DNA of 27,750 nt from a virus. Below the pieces are notes generated by a model. The model saw only the letters and a list, made by a program, of their open reading frames with translations. It had not been told where the DNA came from and searched no databases. Below are positions 9,132 through 16,186 of this stretch, one piece after another. The number at the start of each line of letters is the position of its first letter. The stretch's first letter is position 1. The DNA lies in the IMG/VR virus record IMGVR_UViG_3300046010_001424, positions 1 to 27,750 of that record. The stretch is one strand, 5' to 3'. Position numbers and translations under genes: made by a program.

Positions 9132-10847
9132 ATGGCAGAAAATATCGTAGCGGGTCTGTTCGGGTTGACCCCTGAAATGTATGGTGAACAACAGCGCAGA
9201 AGTGCTTTGCGTGAGGGTATTGATTTTGCTAAACTGACTCCTGGCGAAGCGGGTGCGGCAATGACCTATGCAGGGGCTAGAGGGCTTACTGGTGCTATTG
9301 GTGGTGCTTTAGGCATTCAAGACCCACAACTTCAGCGCATCACTCAGCAATCACAATTGTTGCAGAGCTTGGACTTGCGTGATCCGAAGTCTTTAGAGGC
9401 GGCGGCTATAGAGGCTAATCGAATGGGCAATACCCCATTGGCTTTTAAATTGCTTGAATTGTCGGATGCGGCACAAGTAAGGGCGCAACAGATGCAAACT
9501 CAAAGACAAACTTCTTTGGCTCAACTTGTTGCACAACGTGCCTTTCAACCAGGCACTCCGGAAAGACCTCAAATATTGGACGTTCAAGAACGTGAACAGA
9601 TGGCAGATCAAGGCACTCCAATGCCTGAGAACATTGCTGCGGTTGCACCAAGTTTCGACATTGGCAGAGTTGCGCCTGAGTTGATGCGTACTCCAGAGGG
9701 TCGGAAACAACTTGAGGAGTTGTCAAAGGCTCAAGCATCTGTTGAAACCGCATCTGTTAATCAATTAGCGGCACAATTATTTAATCCTGATGGCACACGC
9801 AACAAGGCAGTGGAAGCAAGATTGCGGACATCATTGACAGGTCAGAAAATATTGAAGACTGTTGAGCCTGAAACAAAAATCTTGAAAAAAGGCGACACGC
9901 TTGCTACATTTAATCAAGCAACTGGATCATATGATGTGGTGACACCAACTGGAATTGCTCCAACTCCACCAGGGGCTAATCCAATCACTGCAATGCTTCA
10001 GTCTGGGTCAATCACTCCAACAGTAAGAGCGTATGCAGCAGAACTTGAAACACAGTGGCCTAGCTTGGATGCGGATGAAAGACGAAATGAGTTGTCAAAA
10101 TTGGCAACAAAAAATCAAACCGCAACAAAAATAGCACAAAAAGATGCTGAATCTAAAGCAGGTGGCAATGAGAAAGTTCAGTCAAGCAAAGTAACTCCAA
10201 ATGGCACAACAATCATTGTTATGAAAGACGGCACAACAAGAGTGGTGTCGGCTACAGGAGAAAACTTAACGGGTCAAGCAAGGGCTGACGCAATTATTGC
10301 ATCAGAAGAATTTGGCGCAACAACACAAGGTACTAGAGCGCAAGCAAGGGTTGGTGGCGAATTGACGGCAAAAGAAGTAGGCAAAGCGTTTGCTGAGATT
10401 GGCAAAATCAAGAAAAATATTGGCAACATTGATGATGCAATTAAAGCCATTGACGAGGGTGCAAACACAGGTGTTATTGCAAGCAAATTTCCAAATATTA
10501 CAACGGCATCAATTACGTTAAACAATGTTAGAAGTCAGTTGGGTTTGGATGTGATTGGATCGGTTACCTTTGGCGCTTTGTCAGAGGGAGAGCTTAACCT
10601 TGCTCTTGACACCGCCCTTCCAACAACTTTGCGCCCCCAAGCCCTTAGACAATATTTGACTGACAAAAAAGCTGCTCAAGAAAAATTGATTGGATATTTG
10701 ACTAAACAGGTTTCTTACCTCAACAAGCCAGGCAACAATTTGTCGGGTTGGTTGGAACAAGCTGGAAAACAAGGTCAGTCAAACTTACCCGCTAGTGCTG
10801 CAGACATACCATCTGGCGTAATTGTAAAGAAAAAAGAAGGTAAATAA
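9132..10847 (+). CDS. Putative internal virion protein (571 aa)
   Basis: Starts AENIVAGLFGLTPEMYGEQQR. The first 250 residues are helical and Gln/Ala-rich; the middle is low-complexity. The C-terminal 150 residues form a compact helical domain with KKNIGNIDDAIKAIDEG, LGLDVIGSVTFGALSEGEL, LALDTALPT and LRQYLTDKKAAQEKLIGYL segments. I have seen this C-terminal domain at the ends of several phage internal or 'coil-containing' proteins, so it is probably a conserved assembly or pore-forming unit. AAGGA at 9121-9125 precedes ATG 9132. It ends one base before the next gene. There are no catalytic motifs, so a role in DNA ejection is inferred from context. Confidence 0.62.
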   Translation: MAENIVAGLFGLTPEMYGEQQRRSALREGIDFAKLTPGEAGAAMTYAGARGLTGAIGGALGIQDPQLQRITQQSQLLQSLDLRDPKSLEAAAIEANRMGNTPLAFKLLELSDAAQVRAQQMQTQRQTSLAQLVAQRAFQPGTPERPQILDVQEREQMADQGTPMPENIAAVAPSFDIGRVAPELMRTPEGRKQLEELSKAQASVETASVNQLAAQLFNPDGTRNKAVEARLRTSLTGQKILKTVEPETKILKKGDTLATFNQATGSYDVVTPTGIAPTPPGANPITAMLQSGSITPTVRAYAAELETQWPSLDADERRNELSKLATKNQTATKIAQKDAESKAGGNEKVQSSKVTPNGTTIIVMKDGTTRVVSATGENLTGQARADAIIASEEFGATTQGTRAQARVGGELTAKEVGKAFAEIGKIKKNIGNIDDAIKAIDEGANTGVIASKFPNITTASITLNNVRSQLGLDVIGSVTFGALSEGELNLALDTALPTTLRPQALRQYLTDKKAAQEKLIGYLTKQVSYLNKPGNNLSGWLEQAGKQGQSNLPASAADIPSGVIVKKKEGK

Positions 10848-10848
10848 A

Positions 10849-12792
10849 ATGGCTAAATTTAGTTACGAAGTTACCATTCCCAACAGCGGAACGTATGAGG
10901 TGGAGTCGGATAAAGAGTTATCAGATGCAGAAGCATATAAATTTGCTTTAGCACAAGCAACGCCATCGGCTCAAACATCGCAACCTAAACCACAAAAGTC
11001 AGGCGGCCTTGCTGACCTACTCATTGGTGCTGCTGAAACTGCATTGACACTAGGCACGGCGGCTACAGGCGGTTTATTTGGAACAGTTGGCGGGGCAATA
11101 ACTGGCGCTCGTGAAGAAATAAAAGCGGGCAGATTTGGCACACCACAGGCGGCTCGGGCTATTAGTGAACGTGCGGGGGCTGGAGCACAGCAATATACCT
11201 ATATGCCGAGGACTGAGGCTGGCATGGAGCAGGTTCAAGCTATTGGGCAAGTTGCAGGATTGTTGCCACCAGTATTGCCTGGTGCTTTACCTCCTGGTAT
11301 GTTGAGTCAGTCTGTTCGGCAAGCTGCTCCCATTGTGTCGGCTACAGCACTGCGTGGTGCTGATGTAATCAGACAAGGTACAGGCCAAGTGGTTGCCGCA
11401 GCCAAAAAGACACCAACCATTGTGCGTGAGTCTTTAGGTTTAGATGTTGCACCAACAACCCAAACAACTCGGGGGAGTGCTGGCGCTGCCGCTACTCCAA
11501 TGGGTTTACAGAGAGAGCAAACTGCTGAAAGTCTTGGTGTAAAACTTACACTTGGCGAAAAAGAGCGTGAGCCTTCACAACTTGCCTTTGAAAAAGAGGC
11601 AGTTAAAGGGCCACTTGGTCAGCCATTGATAACCAGAGCAGAACAAAATAATCTTTCAATCATGCAAAGATTTGATGAATTGCTTGATGAAACAGGTGCT
11701 GACGTTGCTAAAAGTGGCGACATGACTTTGACCGGAAACAAATTAATTGATGCTTTGTCGTCTGGATATTCTGGCGCAAAAGCAAAAACCAAAGCGGCTT
11801 ATGAGCGAGCAAAATTACAAGGCGAGCTTGAAGTTCCCACATCAATAACAAATGTTGCTGATTACCTAAATCAAAATGCACCAGAGGCCACTGTTGCACC
11901 AATTTTAAAAGTAGCAAAAGAAAAAGGTTTGTCGCTTGGCATATTTAAAGAATTAGAAGATGGCACATTGCAAGCTCAACCTTCTACTTTGGCAGACGTA
12001 GAACTTTTGAGAAGGTCAATTAACAAGTCTATTGGTATTGACCCAACAAACAAGAATTTTGGACGAGAACTTAAAGAAAAAATTGATTTGTCAACCGAAG
12101 GGTTGGGCGGTGAGGCTTACAAAGAAGCTAGAGCACTTCGTAGACAGCAAGCTATAAAATACGAAGGTCGTGCAATTGTTGCCAATTTGTTGACAAAAGT
12201 TCGTGGGCGTGATGATCCAAAAATTGAGGCAAGCCAAGCATTTCAAAAGTCTATTCTTAACTCAACACCGGAAGAAATTACATTCTTGCGTAGAGTTCTT
12301 TTCACTAGTGGAAAAGATGGGCAACAGGCTTTCCGTGAATTGCAGGGCGCAACAGTTGATTACTTACGCAAAGAGGCCGTAAAGAGTGGGCGCACTGATT
12401 CTCAGGGTCGTCCAGTAGTTGACACTGGTGCAGTTCGCAAAGCAACAGAAGCACTTGATGCTAATGGTCGGTTGGATATTATGCTTGGCAAAAAAGGAGC
12501 GCAAAACATTCGTGATGTAAATGAGGTTTTAAGTTACATCAATACTGTTCCGCCTGGCACTCTTATAAATAATTCAGGGACTGCTGCCACACTAATGGAG
12601 AATTTGAGAAACAATTTTGCTGTTGGTGGCGCTGAAATGGCTTTGACTGGATTTTTTACAGGCATTCCAGCGCCTGTTTTGACTTCATTGCGTGTTGGTA
12701 TAAATCAAATTAAAACAAACAGGCAAAACGCTAAATTAAAAGCCAGAATAAATCAGGCTTTGAATGAGGCTGAAAAGGCTCAAAAGCCATGA
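10849..12792 (+). CDS. Putative internal virion / ejection protein with membrane-active N-region (647 aa)
   Basis: Starts AKFSYEVTIPNSGTYEVESDKELSDAEAYKFAL, a small beta-alpha domain seen at the start of several phage internal proteins. A Gly/Ala/Leu-rich hydrophobic segment follows (about 48-80, LADLLIGAAETALTLGTAATGG). The rest is mostly charged helix with coiled-coil-like stretches, and a second hydrophobic patch lies near 590-620 (ALTGFFTGIPAPVLTSL). Two hydrophobic patches flanking long helices fit a protein that crosses the envelope during DNA entry. The start lies just after the previous TAA, and the stop overlaps the next microprotein by 4 bases. No lytic-transglycosylase motif was found. 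Confidence 0.62.
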   Translation: MAKFSYEVTIPNSGTYEVESDKELSDAEAYKFALAQATPSAQTSQPKPQKSGGLADLLIGAAETALTLGTAATGGLFGTVGGAITGAREEIKAGRFGTPQAARAISERAGAGAQQYTYMPRTEAGMEQVQAIGQVAGLLPPVLPGALPPGMLSQSVRQAAPIVSATALRGADVIRQGTGQVVAAAKKTPTIVRESLGLDVAPTTQTTRGSAGAAATPMGLQREQTAESLGVKLTLGEKEREPSQLAFEKEAVKGPLGQPLITRAEQNNLSIMQRFDELLDETGADVAKSGDMTLTGNKLIDALSSGYSGAKAKTKAAYERAKLQGELEVPTSITNVADYLNQNAPEATVAPILKVAKEKGLSLGIFKELEDGTLQAQPSTLADVELLRRSINKSIGIDPTNKNFGRELKEKIDLSTEGLGGEAYKEARALRRQQAIKYEGRAIVANLLTKVRGRDDPKIEASQAFQKSILNSTPEEITFLRRVLFTSGKDGQQAFRELQGATVDYLRKEAVKSGRTDSQGRPVVDTGAVRKATEALDANGRLDIMLGKKGAQNIRDVNEVLSYINTVPPGTLINNSGTAATLMENLRNNFAVGGAEMALTGFFTGIPAPVLTSLRVGINQIKTNRQNAKLKARINQALNEAEKAQKP

Positions 12793-12881
12793 AAGATTGG
12801 GCTGAAGCAATTATTGCTTTGGCCTGTGTTGCTTGCTTTGTCATCTTTTGTAGTTACATTATTGTTTGGGCGTACCCGTGA
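12789..12881 (+). CDS. 30-aa single-span membrane microprotein
   Basis: ATG 12789 overlaps the preceding stop (ATGA). The frame encodes 30 residues: a charged head (MKDWAEA), one hydrophobic helix of about 20 residues (IIALACVACFVIFCSYIIVW) and a short AYP end. It has three cysteines in the helix. Its own stop TGA 12879-12881 lies inside a GTGA junction with the next small gene. The two tight couplings and the clear membrane segment support coding despite the length. A holin-related or envelope role is possible but unproven. Confidence 0.55.
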   Translation: MKDWAEAIIALACVACFVIFCSYIIVWAYP

Positions 12882-13030
12882 AATGGCTACTAGTGCTGTC
12901 AGTGTTGTTTACATTGGTGGTATCTAGTAAAGAGAAAACTGAATACAGATGTGTTAGATGGGCATGGACAGGTGATGTTTACAACCGAAAAGTAGTATGC
13001 CTTGAGTGGCAAAAGGTAGATAAGAGATGA
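12878..13030 (+). CDS. 50-aa small protein with N-terminal signal/anchor, GTG start
   Basis: GTG 12878 overlaps the preceding stop as GTGA. The product starts MKWLLVLSVLFTLVVSS, a short signal or anchor helix, followed by KEKTEYRCVRWAWTGDVYNRKVVCLEWQK. The two Cys (25 and 41) could form a disulphide outside the cytoplasm. The stop TGA 13028-13030 overlaps ATG 13027 of the next gene. The Trp/Arg-rich YRCVRWxWTGDVYNRxVVCLEW pattern looks conserved to me from related phage genomes, though unnamed. A periplasmic or inner-membrane accessory near the lysis cassette is the most likely setting. Confidence 0.62.
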   Translation: MKWLLVLSVLFTLVVSSKEKTEYRCVRWAWTGDVYNRKVVCLEWQKVDKR

Positions 13031-13530
13031 TTCCCATCGATCCAATGACGGCCCTAGCAGGGATACAAAGCGCCATCAGCATGGTGAAGAAGGCTGCTGG
13101 CGTGGCCCAAGACCTTTCTTCCCTAGCCCCCATGCTCGGGAAGCTCTTCGATGCCAAGTCAACTGCTACCAAGGCCATGCTTCAAGCCAAACAGTCTGGC
13201 AAAGGCTCTAACATGGGTACGGCTTTGCAAATTGAGATGGCTTTAGAGCAAGCTAGAGCGTTTGAAGAAGAACTCAAGATGCTCTTTATGCAGACAGGTA
13301 AGATTGACGTTTGGAACAAGATTAAGGCTCGTCAAGCAGAGATGGACTTAGCAGATGCTAAAGAGATAAGCGCATTAAAGAAGGCAGAGAAAGCAGCCAA
13401 AGAGAAAGAGCAAGAACAACTAGAGATTGGCCTGGCAATTGGTGGAATCTGCTTTGTCTTGTTTCTGGTGTTTGTCGGTGTGAATGAATTGATGGAATTT
13501 TGCGCAGCTACCAGAAGGTGTGGTCGGTGA
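13027..13530 (+). CDS. Helical protein with C-terminal membrane anchor (167 aa)
   Basis: Starts MIPIDPMTALAGIQSAISMVKKAAGVAQDLSSLAPMLGKLFDA. A long charged helix follows (about 75-135, with KKAEKAAKEKEQEQ), then one membrane span (about 137-155, GLAIGGICFVLFLVFVGVNEL). This is a tail-anchored, coiled-coil-like layout. I recall similar 'PVDPMTAIAGIQ' proteins from uncultured phages without a function. Coupled at both ends (ATGA upstream, GTGA downstream) and just ahead of the lysis genes, it could be a lysis accessory or an internal virion protein. Neither is proven. Confidence 0.72.
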   Translation: MIPIDPMTALAGIQSAISMVKKAAGVAQDLSSLAPMLGKLFDAKSTATKAMLQAKQSGKGSNMGTALQIEMALEQARAFEEELKMLFMQTGKIDVWNKIKARQAEMDLADAKEISALKKAEKAAKEKEQEQLEIGLAIGGICFVLFLVFVGVNELMEFCAATRRCGR

Positions 13531-13682
13531 ATGAGTATCAGAAGACCTTTGACTTGTGCCTCAAAATCTTCGTTTACGGGTGTGTGGCTTTATATGCCCT
13601 TGGCTTCCTCAAATTTTTGCCAGATGACTTGTCGGACAGGATCGTCAATTTACTGTTGGGTAGAATAGGATTAGGCAAATGA
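13527..13682 (+). CDS. Small one-span membrane protein (51 aa), GTG start
   Basis: The frame can be read from TTG 13500, but that would overlap the previous gene by 31 bases. GTG 13527 forms a GTGA junction with its stop and has AGAAGG at 13512-13517, so it is preferred. The product is MNEYQKTFDLCLKIFVYGCVALYALGFLKFL..., with one membrane helix around residues 11-28 and an amphipathic end. The stop overlaps the lipoprotein gene by 4 bases. Size and neighbourhood would fit a small holin or antiholin, but several membrane microproteins here compete for that role. Confidence 0.62.
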   Translation: MNEYQKTFDLCLKIFVYGCVALYALGFLKFLPDDLSDRIVNLLLGRIGLGK

Positions 13683-13882
13683 GATATTTATTGCTTCTTT
13701 TACTGCTCACTGGCTGCGAAGATCGCTACAGGTACAAGTGCCAGAATCCTGACCATTTCCATGCGCCAGAGTGCCAAAAGCCTAGATGTCTGTTTACTCA
13801 GCAATGTCCAGAATACTTGGTTGCACCTATCTTAGAGAAAAAAGTTGACGAAGTTAAACCGCAAGAGGAAGCCAAAAAATGA
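13679..13882 (+). CDS. Small Cys-rich lipoprotein (67 aa)
   Basis: N-terminus MRYLLLLLLLTGCED: a very short hydrophobic signal followed by lipobox LLTGC, so Cys13 should be lipidated and the mature protein anchored in the envelope. The mature part starts with EDRYRY and has five Cys (20, 31, 36, 42 and one in the QQC region), Pro residues and a charged Lys/Glu tail (EKKVDEVKPQEEAKK). It precedes the two-span protein by a 4-base overlap. It resembles small phage lipoproteins with 'GCEDRYRY.CQ.P' that I recall without function. It is not the o-spanin, which is embedded at 14614. Confidence 0.75.
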   Translation: MRYLLLLLLLTGCEDRYRYKCQNPDHFHAPECQKPRCLFTQQCPEYLVAPILEKKVDEVKPQEEAKK

Positions 13883-14406
13883 AACTTTCTGAAGTTAAAA
13901 GCACAGAGGAAACTATTGAGCTTATAAAGGTTTATGCGTGGCTTTTTTCTGTGGTTGTTGTCATGCTTGTATTTGGCTTCACAGTGTTTGCCATGCTTTA
14001 TTCTGTAATTTTTGTCACACAGCCCCTCAAATCAATGAGTCCGATAGACAGCGCTTTTACCAAGCTCTTGAACGACGTTGTGCTTTTATTGGTTGGAAGT
14101 ATTAGCACATTGATCGGAATGTTTGCCATTAACAAGGGTGCTAAATCATTTGCTGAAAGAAGAAACCCAACACAACCTATGTGTGGCGGCTATCAAGGCG
14201 GTTATCAATCAAGTCCTCCAACCTATAACCCTCAAGGTGCTTATGGCGGCTTGCCTAGTCAACCTTTTGGTGCTATGCCTGTTTGGAAGAATCCAGAGTT
14301 GGATGAATCTTGGACACCTGGCCCTCCTCCAACTACCCCACCTGACCACCTAGAAGATGACCAAGAGCGTGAAGAATTAGCACAAGCAAGAAAAGAGGCT
14401 GAATAA
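13879..14406 (+). CDS. Two-span membrane protein with Pro-rich tail, holin candidate (175 aa)
   Basis: Two hydrophobic segments are clear: about residues 20-50 (WLFSVVVVMLVFGFTVFAMLYS) and 68-88 (VVLLLVGSISTLIGMFAI). A Gly/Tyr/Pro-rich cytoplasmic-type tail follows (GGYQGGYQSSPPTYNPQGAYGG...PGPPPTTPPD), with a charged end. It lies between a lipoprotein and the i-spanin, sharing 4 bases with the former and one base (TAATG) with the latter. Position and two-span topology make it the best holin candidate in the cassette. However, the long Pro-rich tail is unusual for a holin, so the call is tentative. Confidence 0.6.
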   Translation: MKLSEVKSTEETIELIKVYAWLFSVVVVMLVFGFTVFAMLYSVIFVTQPLKSMSPIDSAFTKLLNDVVLLLVGSISTLIGMFAINKGAKSFAERRNPTQPMCGGYQGGYQSSPPTYNPQGAYGGLPSQPFGAMPVWKNPELDESWTPGPPPTTPPDHLEDDQEREELAQARKEAE

Positions 14407-14882
14407 TGTTTGGCATACCTTTACCCTACCTTGCTTTAGCTATTGCCATTGCTTTGTTTGGCAGTTACCGAGGTGGCTATCACTTTGGATGGGAAGACAG
14501 AGACAATGACATGAAGATTGCCATTGCCCAAAAGAATGATGAAGCCAGAGCCAAAGAGAAAGAGCTTGGCGAGAAACTGCAAGATCAGGAAACGAAACTC
14601 AGAAAGGCCCAAGATGATGTCAAGAAAAAACAGTCTGCTATGCATGAGCTTGCTAGGACTGGCCGGCTGCGCCTCCCAACCCCAAGTTGTCCACAAGCCA
14701 ATGCAAGTACCCCCATTAGCATTGGAAATCCACAACCCACAGATACCACTGAAACCGAACTTGAGCGACAGACTATTGCAGCTCTTATCGACATCGCAGC
14801 CGAAGGAGACAAAGCCATTGTCAAGCTCAACGCCTGCGCCAGCGCCTATGAAGAAGTAAGGAGATTAGTCAATGGTCAGTAA
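14406..14882 (+). CDS. Rz: i-spanin, Rz-like inner-membrane lysis protein (158 aa)
   Basis: One N-terminal membrane helix (about residues 5-22, PLPYLALAIAIALFGSYRGG) is followed by a periplasmic coiled coil (about 35-85, rich in K/E/D/Q with AKEKELGEKLQDQETKLRKAQDDVKKKQ) and a C-terminal helical region. This is the classic Rz i-spanin plan: it bridges the periplasm to the o-spanin and fuses inner and outer membranes at the last step of lysis. The +1-frame o-spanin embedded at 14614-14859 and the endolysin directly downstream confirm the context. It starts on the preceding TAA (TAATG) and overlaps the endolysin by 11 bases. Confidence 0.88.
   Translation: MFGIPLPYLALAIAIALFGSYRGGYHFGWEDRDNDMKIAIAQKNDEARAKEKELGEKLQDQETKLRKAQDDVKKKQSAMHELARTGRLRLPTPSCPQANASTPISIGNPQPTDTTETELERQTIAALIDIAAEGDKAIVKLNACASAYEEVRRLVNGQ
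14614..14859 (+). CDS. Rz1: o-spanin, Rz1-like lipoprotein embedded in the Rz gene (81 aa)
   Basis: In the +1 frame inside the i-spanin gene, ATG 14614 (or 14617) follows AGAAAGG at 14601-14607. The product starts MMSRKNSLLCMSLLGLAGCASQPQ: a basic head, a hydrophobic stretch and lipobox GLAGC, predicting lipidation at Cys19 and outer-membrane sorting. The mature part is Pro-rich (PMQVPPLALEIHNPQIPLKP...TPAPAPMKK), as in Rz1. An embedded Rz1 is the best-known spanin architecture, and the fit of lipobox and Pro content makes the call strong. It is completely contained in Rz, so length-based gene calling often misses it. Confidence 0.88.
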   Translation: MMSRKNSLLCMSLLGLAGCASQPQVVHKPMQVPPLALEIHNPQIPLKPNLSDRLLQLLSTSQPKETKPLSSSTPAPAPMKK

Positions 14883-15465
14883 AGAACAGTTGGCTCAACT
14901 TCACATTGGTGAGCAATGGTTAGATGCCCTTAACGCTACTTTTGAGCGTTTTGACATTATGAATCCACTTAGAAAAGCGGCTTTTATTGGTCAATGTGGG
15001 CATGAATGCGCTAATTTCAGGATGCTAGAAGAGGGTTTGTCATACTCTGCGGCTGGTTTAATGAAGACATGGCCCAAGCGCTTTGATGCTGAAAAGGCTC
15101 AAGCCTGTCAGAGAAATCCAAGGCTCATTGCCAATACTGTTTACGCAAATCGGATGGGCAACCGAGATGAAGCCTCTGGAGATGGGTATCGTTTTCGCGG
15201 CAGGGGTTGCATCCAATTGACAGGCTCTAGCTCGTATTTTCACGCTGGCAAGGCCTTGGGTGTTGACTTCTGGGCAAACCCCGATCTTGTGGCTACACCT
15301 CAGTATGCTGCCCTGACTGCGGGTTGGTTTTGGGACACCCATAAACTCAACCAGTATGCAGACTCCCAAGATTACAAAACTTTAACCAAAAAAATCAATG
15401 GTGGCTTTATTGGCTTGGAAGACCGGATCAAACACATTAACCATGCTTTAGAGGTTCTTACTTAA
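14872..15465 (+). CDS. Endolysin, glycoside hydrolase family 19 (197 aa)
   Basis: A GH19 chitinase/lysozyme-type fold that cuts peptidoglycan. Visible motifs: GQCGHECANF (catalytic Glu45), YRFRGRGCIQLTG (about 106-118, substrate cleft), YADSQDYKTLTKKINGG and a terminal GLEDRIKHI segment. The length matches stand-alone phage GH19 endolysins. No signal peptide or SAR helix is visible, so release probably depends on a holin. AAGGAG at 14856-14861 sets the start at ATG 14872, within the last codons of Rz. It is the last plus-strand gene of the late operon and overlaps the converging minus-strand gene by 18 bases. Confidence 0.92.
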   Translation: MVSKEQLAQLHIGEQWLDALNATFERFDIMNPLRKAAFIGQCGHECANFRMLEEGLSYSAAGLMKTWPKRFDAEKAQACQRNPRLIANTVYANRMGNRDEASGDGYRFRGRGCIQLTGSSSYFHAGKALGVDFWANPDLVATPQYAALTAGWFWDTHKLNQYADSQDYKTLTKKINGGFIGLEDRIKHINHALEVLT

Positions 15466-15642
15466 ATCTCTATAAGCCTCAAGCGCCGTCTTCAGATCAC
15501 ACTCAAGCTGTTGAATGCGGTCATCTTGTTCGCACAGTTTGACGTAGCACTCCCCTGCAAAGTCAACCAAGCTCTCGCGCTCCCAAATGTCAAACTTGGG
15601 CATTTGAATTTGGCGCTTGCGCCAGCCGCTTTGGTTAGTCAT
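15448..15642 (-). CDS. Small hypothetical protein, last gene of the minus-strand operon (64 aa)
   Basis: Starts MTNQSGWRKRQIQMPKFDIWERESLVDFAGECYVKLCEQDDRIQQLECDLKTALEAYRDLSKNL. A basic head is followed by a helical, coiled-coil-like C-terminal half (CEQDDRIQQLECDLKTALEAYRDL). ATG 15642 overlaps the preceding stop by 8 bases, with a weak AAAGAAG ribosome site; longer upstream readings run through the neighbour in another frame. The stop lies inside the converging endolysin gene. Function unknown; a small regulatory or structural helper is possible. Confidence 0.68.
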   Translation of the reverse strand: MTNQSGWRKRQIQMPKFDIWERESLVDFAGECYVKLCEQDDRIQQLECDLKTALEAYRDLSKNL

Positions 15643-15826
15643 TGACTTCTTTCTTTGAAGGCGCGTCCAGTTCACGGCGGTAATATTTGGCAGGCATCTT
15701 GGCCTTCTTATCCAACTGCTTACGCAGCCACTCAGCGCCGCCAAGTTCTTGCAAGATCATCCAATGTCTATCTGACATTCGGACTTGTCTTCCCAATAGG
15801 GGTTCAGGTGGTTTCGGTCTTGGCAT
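15635..15826 (-). CDS. Small basic conserved phage protein, possible ribbon-helix-helix (63 aa)
   Basis: MPRPKPPEPLLGRQVRMSDRHWMILQELGGAEWLRKQLDKKAKMP...: a proline-rich head, then QVRMSDRHWMILQELGGAEWLRKQLDK, a short strand followed by two helices. This fits the ribbon-helix-helix pattern of small DNA-binding regulators, and similar 'VR.SD..W..L..LGG.eWLR..l' proteins occur widely in phages. The fold is inferred from pattern only. It overlaps the upstream gene by 23 bases and the downstream one by 8. Confidence 0.7.
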   Translation of the reverse strand: MPRPKPPEPLLGRQVRMSDRHWMILQELGGAEWLRKQLDKKAKMPAKYYRRELDAPSKKEVND

Positions 15827-15992
15827 TTTGTCTTAGGTGTTTACCAGTTATTCGTCTGACCCAACAGAGTTGGCAGTTCCATTTTGCGCCCATATCAACG
15901 CCTCCCTCTGGTGGCTTGTCTGCTTGGCACTTAGTGCAAAACTTTAGCTTATGCACAGGATTGACTAGGCCCATTTGAATTGGAGGCATCAT
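15804..15992 (-). CDS. Small zinc-ribbon-like protein (62 aa)
   Basis: MMPPIQMGLVNPVHKLKFCTKCQADKPPEGGVDMGAKWNCQLCWVRRITGK...: two CxxC knuckles (FCTKC and NCQLC) separated by about 18 residues, the layout of a small zinc ribbon, with a basic C-terminus (RRITGKHLRQNAK). This suggests nucleic-acid or protein binding. The start at 15992 overlaps the preceding stop (TGATG); the second Met at 15989 is equally possible. Partners are unknown. Confidence 0.7.
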   Translation of the reverse strand: MMPPIQMGLVNPVHKLKFCTKCQADKPPEGGVDMGAKWNCQLCWVRRITGKHLRQNAKTETT

Positions 15993-16177
15993 CAGCGCAC
16001 TCTCCGAAGTGGCACATCCATGACACGCTCGGGCGGTGGGGGTGGCATACCCTCACTAGGAGGTGTCCAACCATGCTTGCGCCAGAGGGTTTGAACGTCT
16101 GATCCTGACTCCCATTTGAAGTCTTTTAGAGGGACTGATGGGTAACTAATCTTTGAATATGGTGGTTTTTCTAACAT
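15992..16177 (-). CDS. Small conserved hypothetical protein (61 aa)
   Basis: MLEKPPYSKISYPSVPLKDFKWESGSDVQTLWRKHGWTPPSEGMPPPPPERVMDVPLRRVR: Pro-rich at both ends with a central DVQTLWRKHGWTPPSE motif and a C-terminal DVPLRRV. I recall the same 'DVQ..WR.fGWtPPSe' plan in other phage genomes with no function. A strong AAGGAGA site lies 4-10 bases upstream of ATG 16177 (16188-16182 on the minus strand), among the clearest ribosome sites of this operon. Confidence 0.72.
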   Translation of the reverse strand: MLEKPPYSKISYPSVPLKDFKWESGSDVQTLWRKHGWTPPSEGMPPPPPERVMDVPLRRVR

Positions 16178-16186
16178 GATGTCTCC

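Noticed and set aside
9393-9753. Minus-strand frames of about 100 aa opposite the internal virion genes
   Set aside because: They overlap each other and a clear plus-strand gene, and have no ribosome sites or recognisable motifs.
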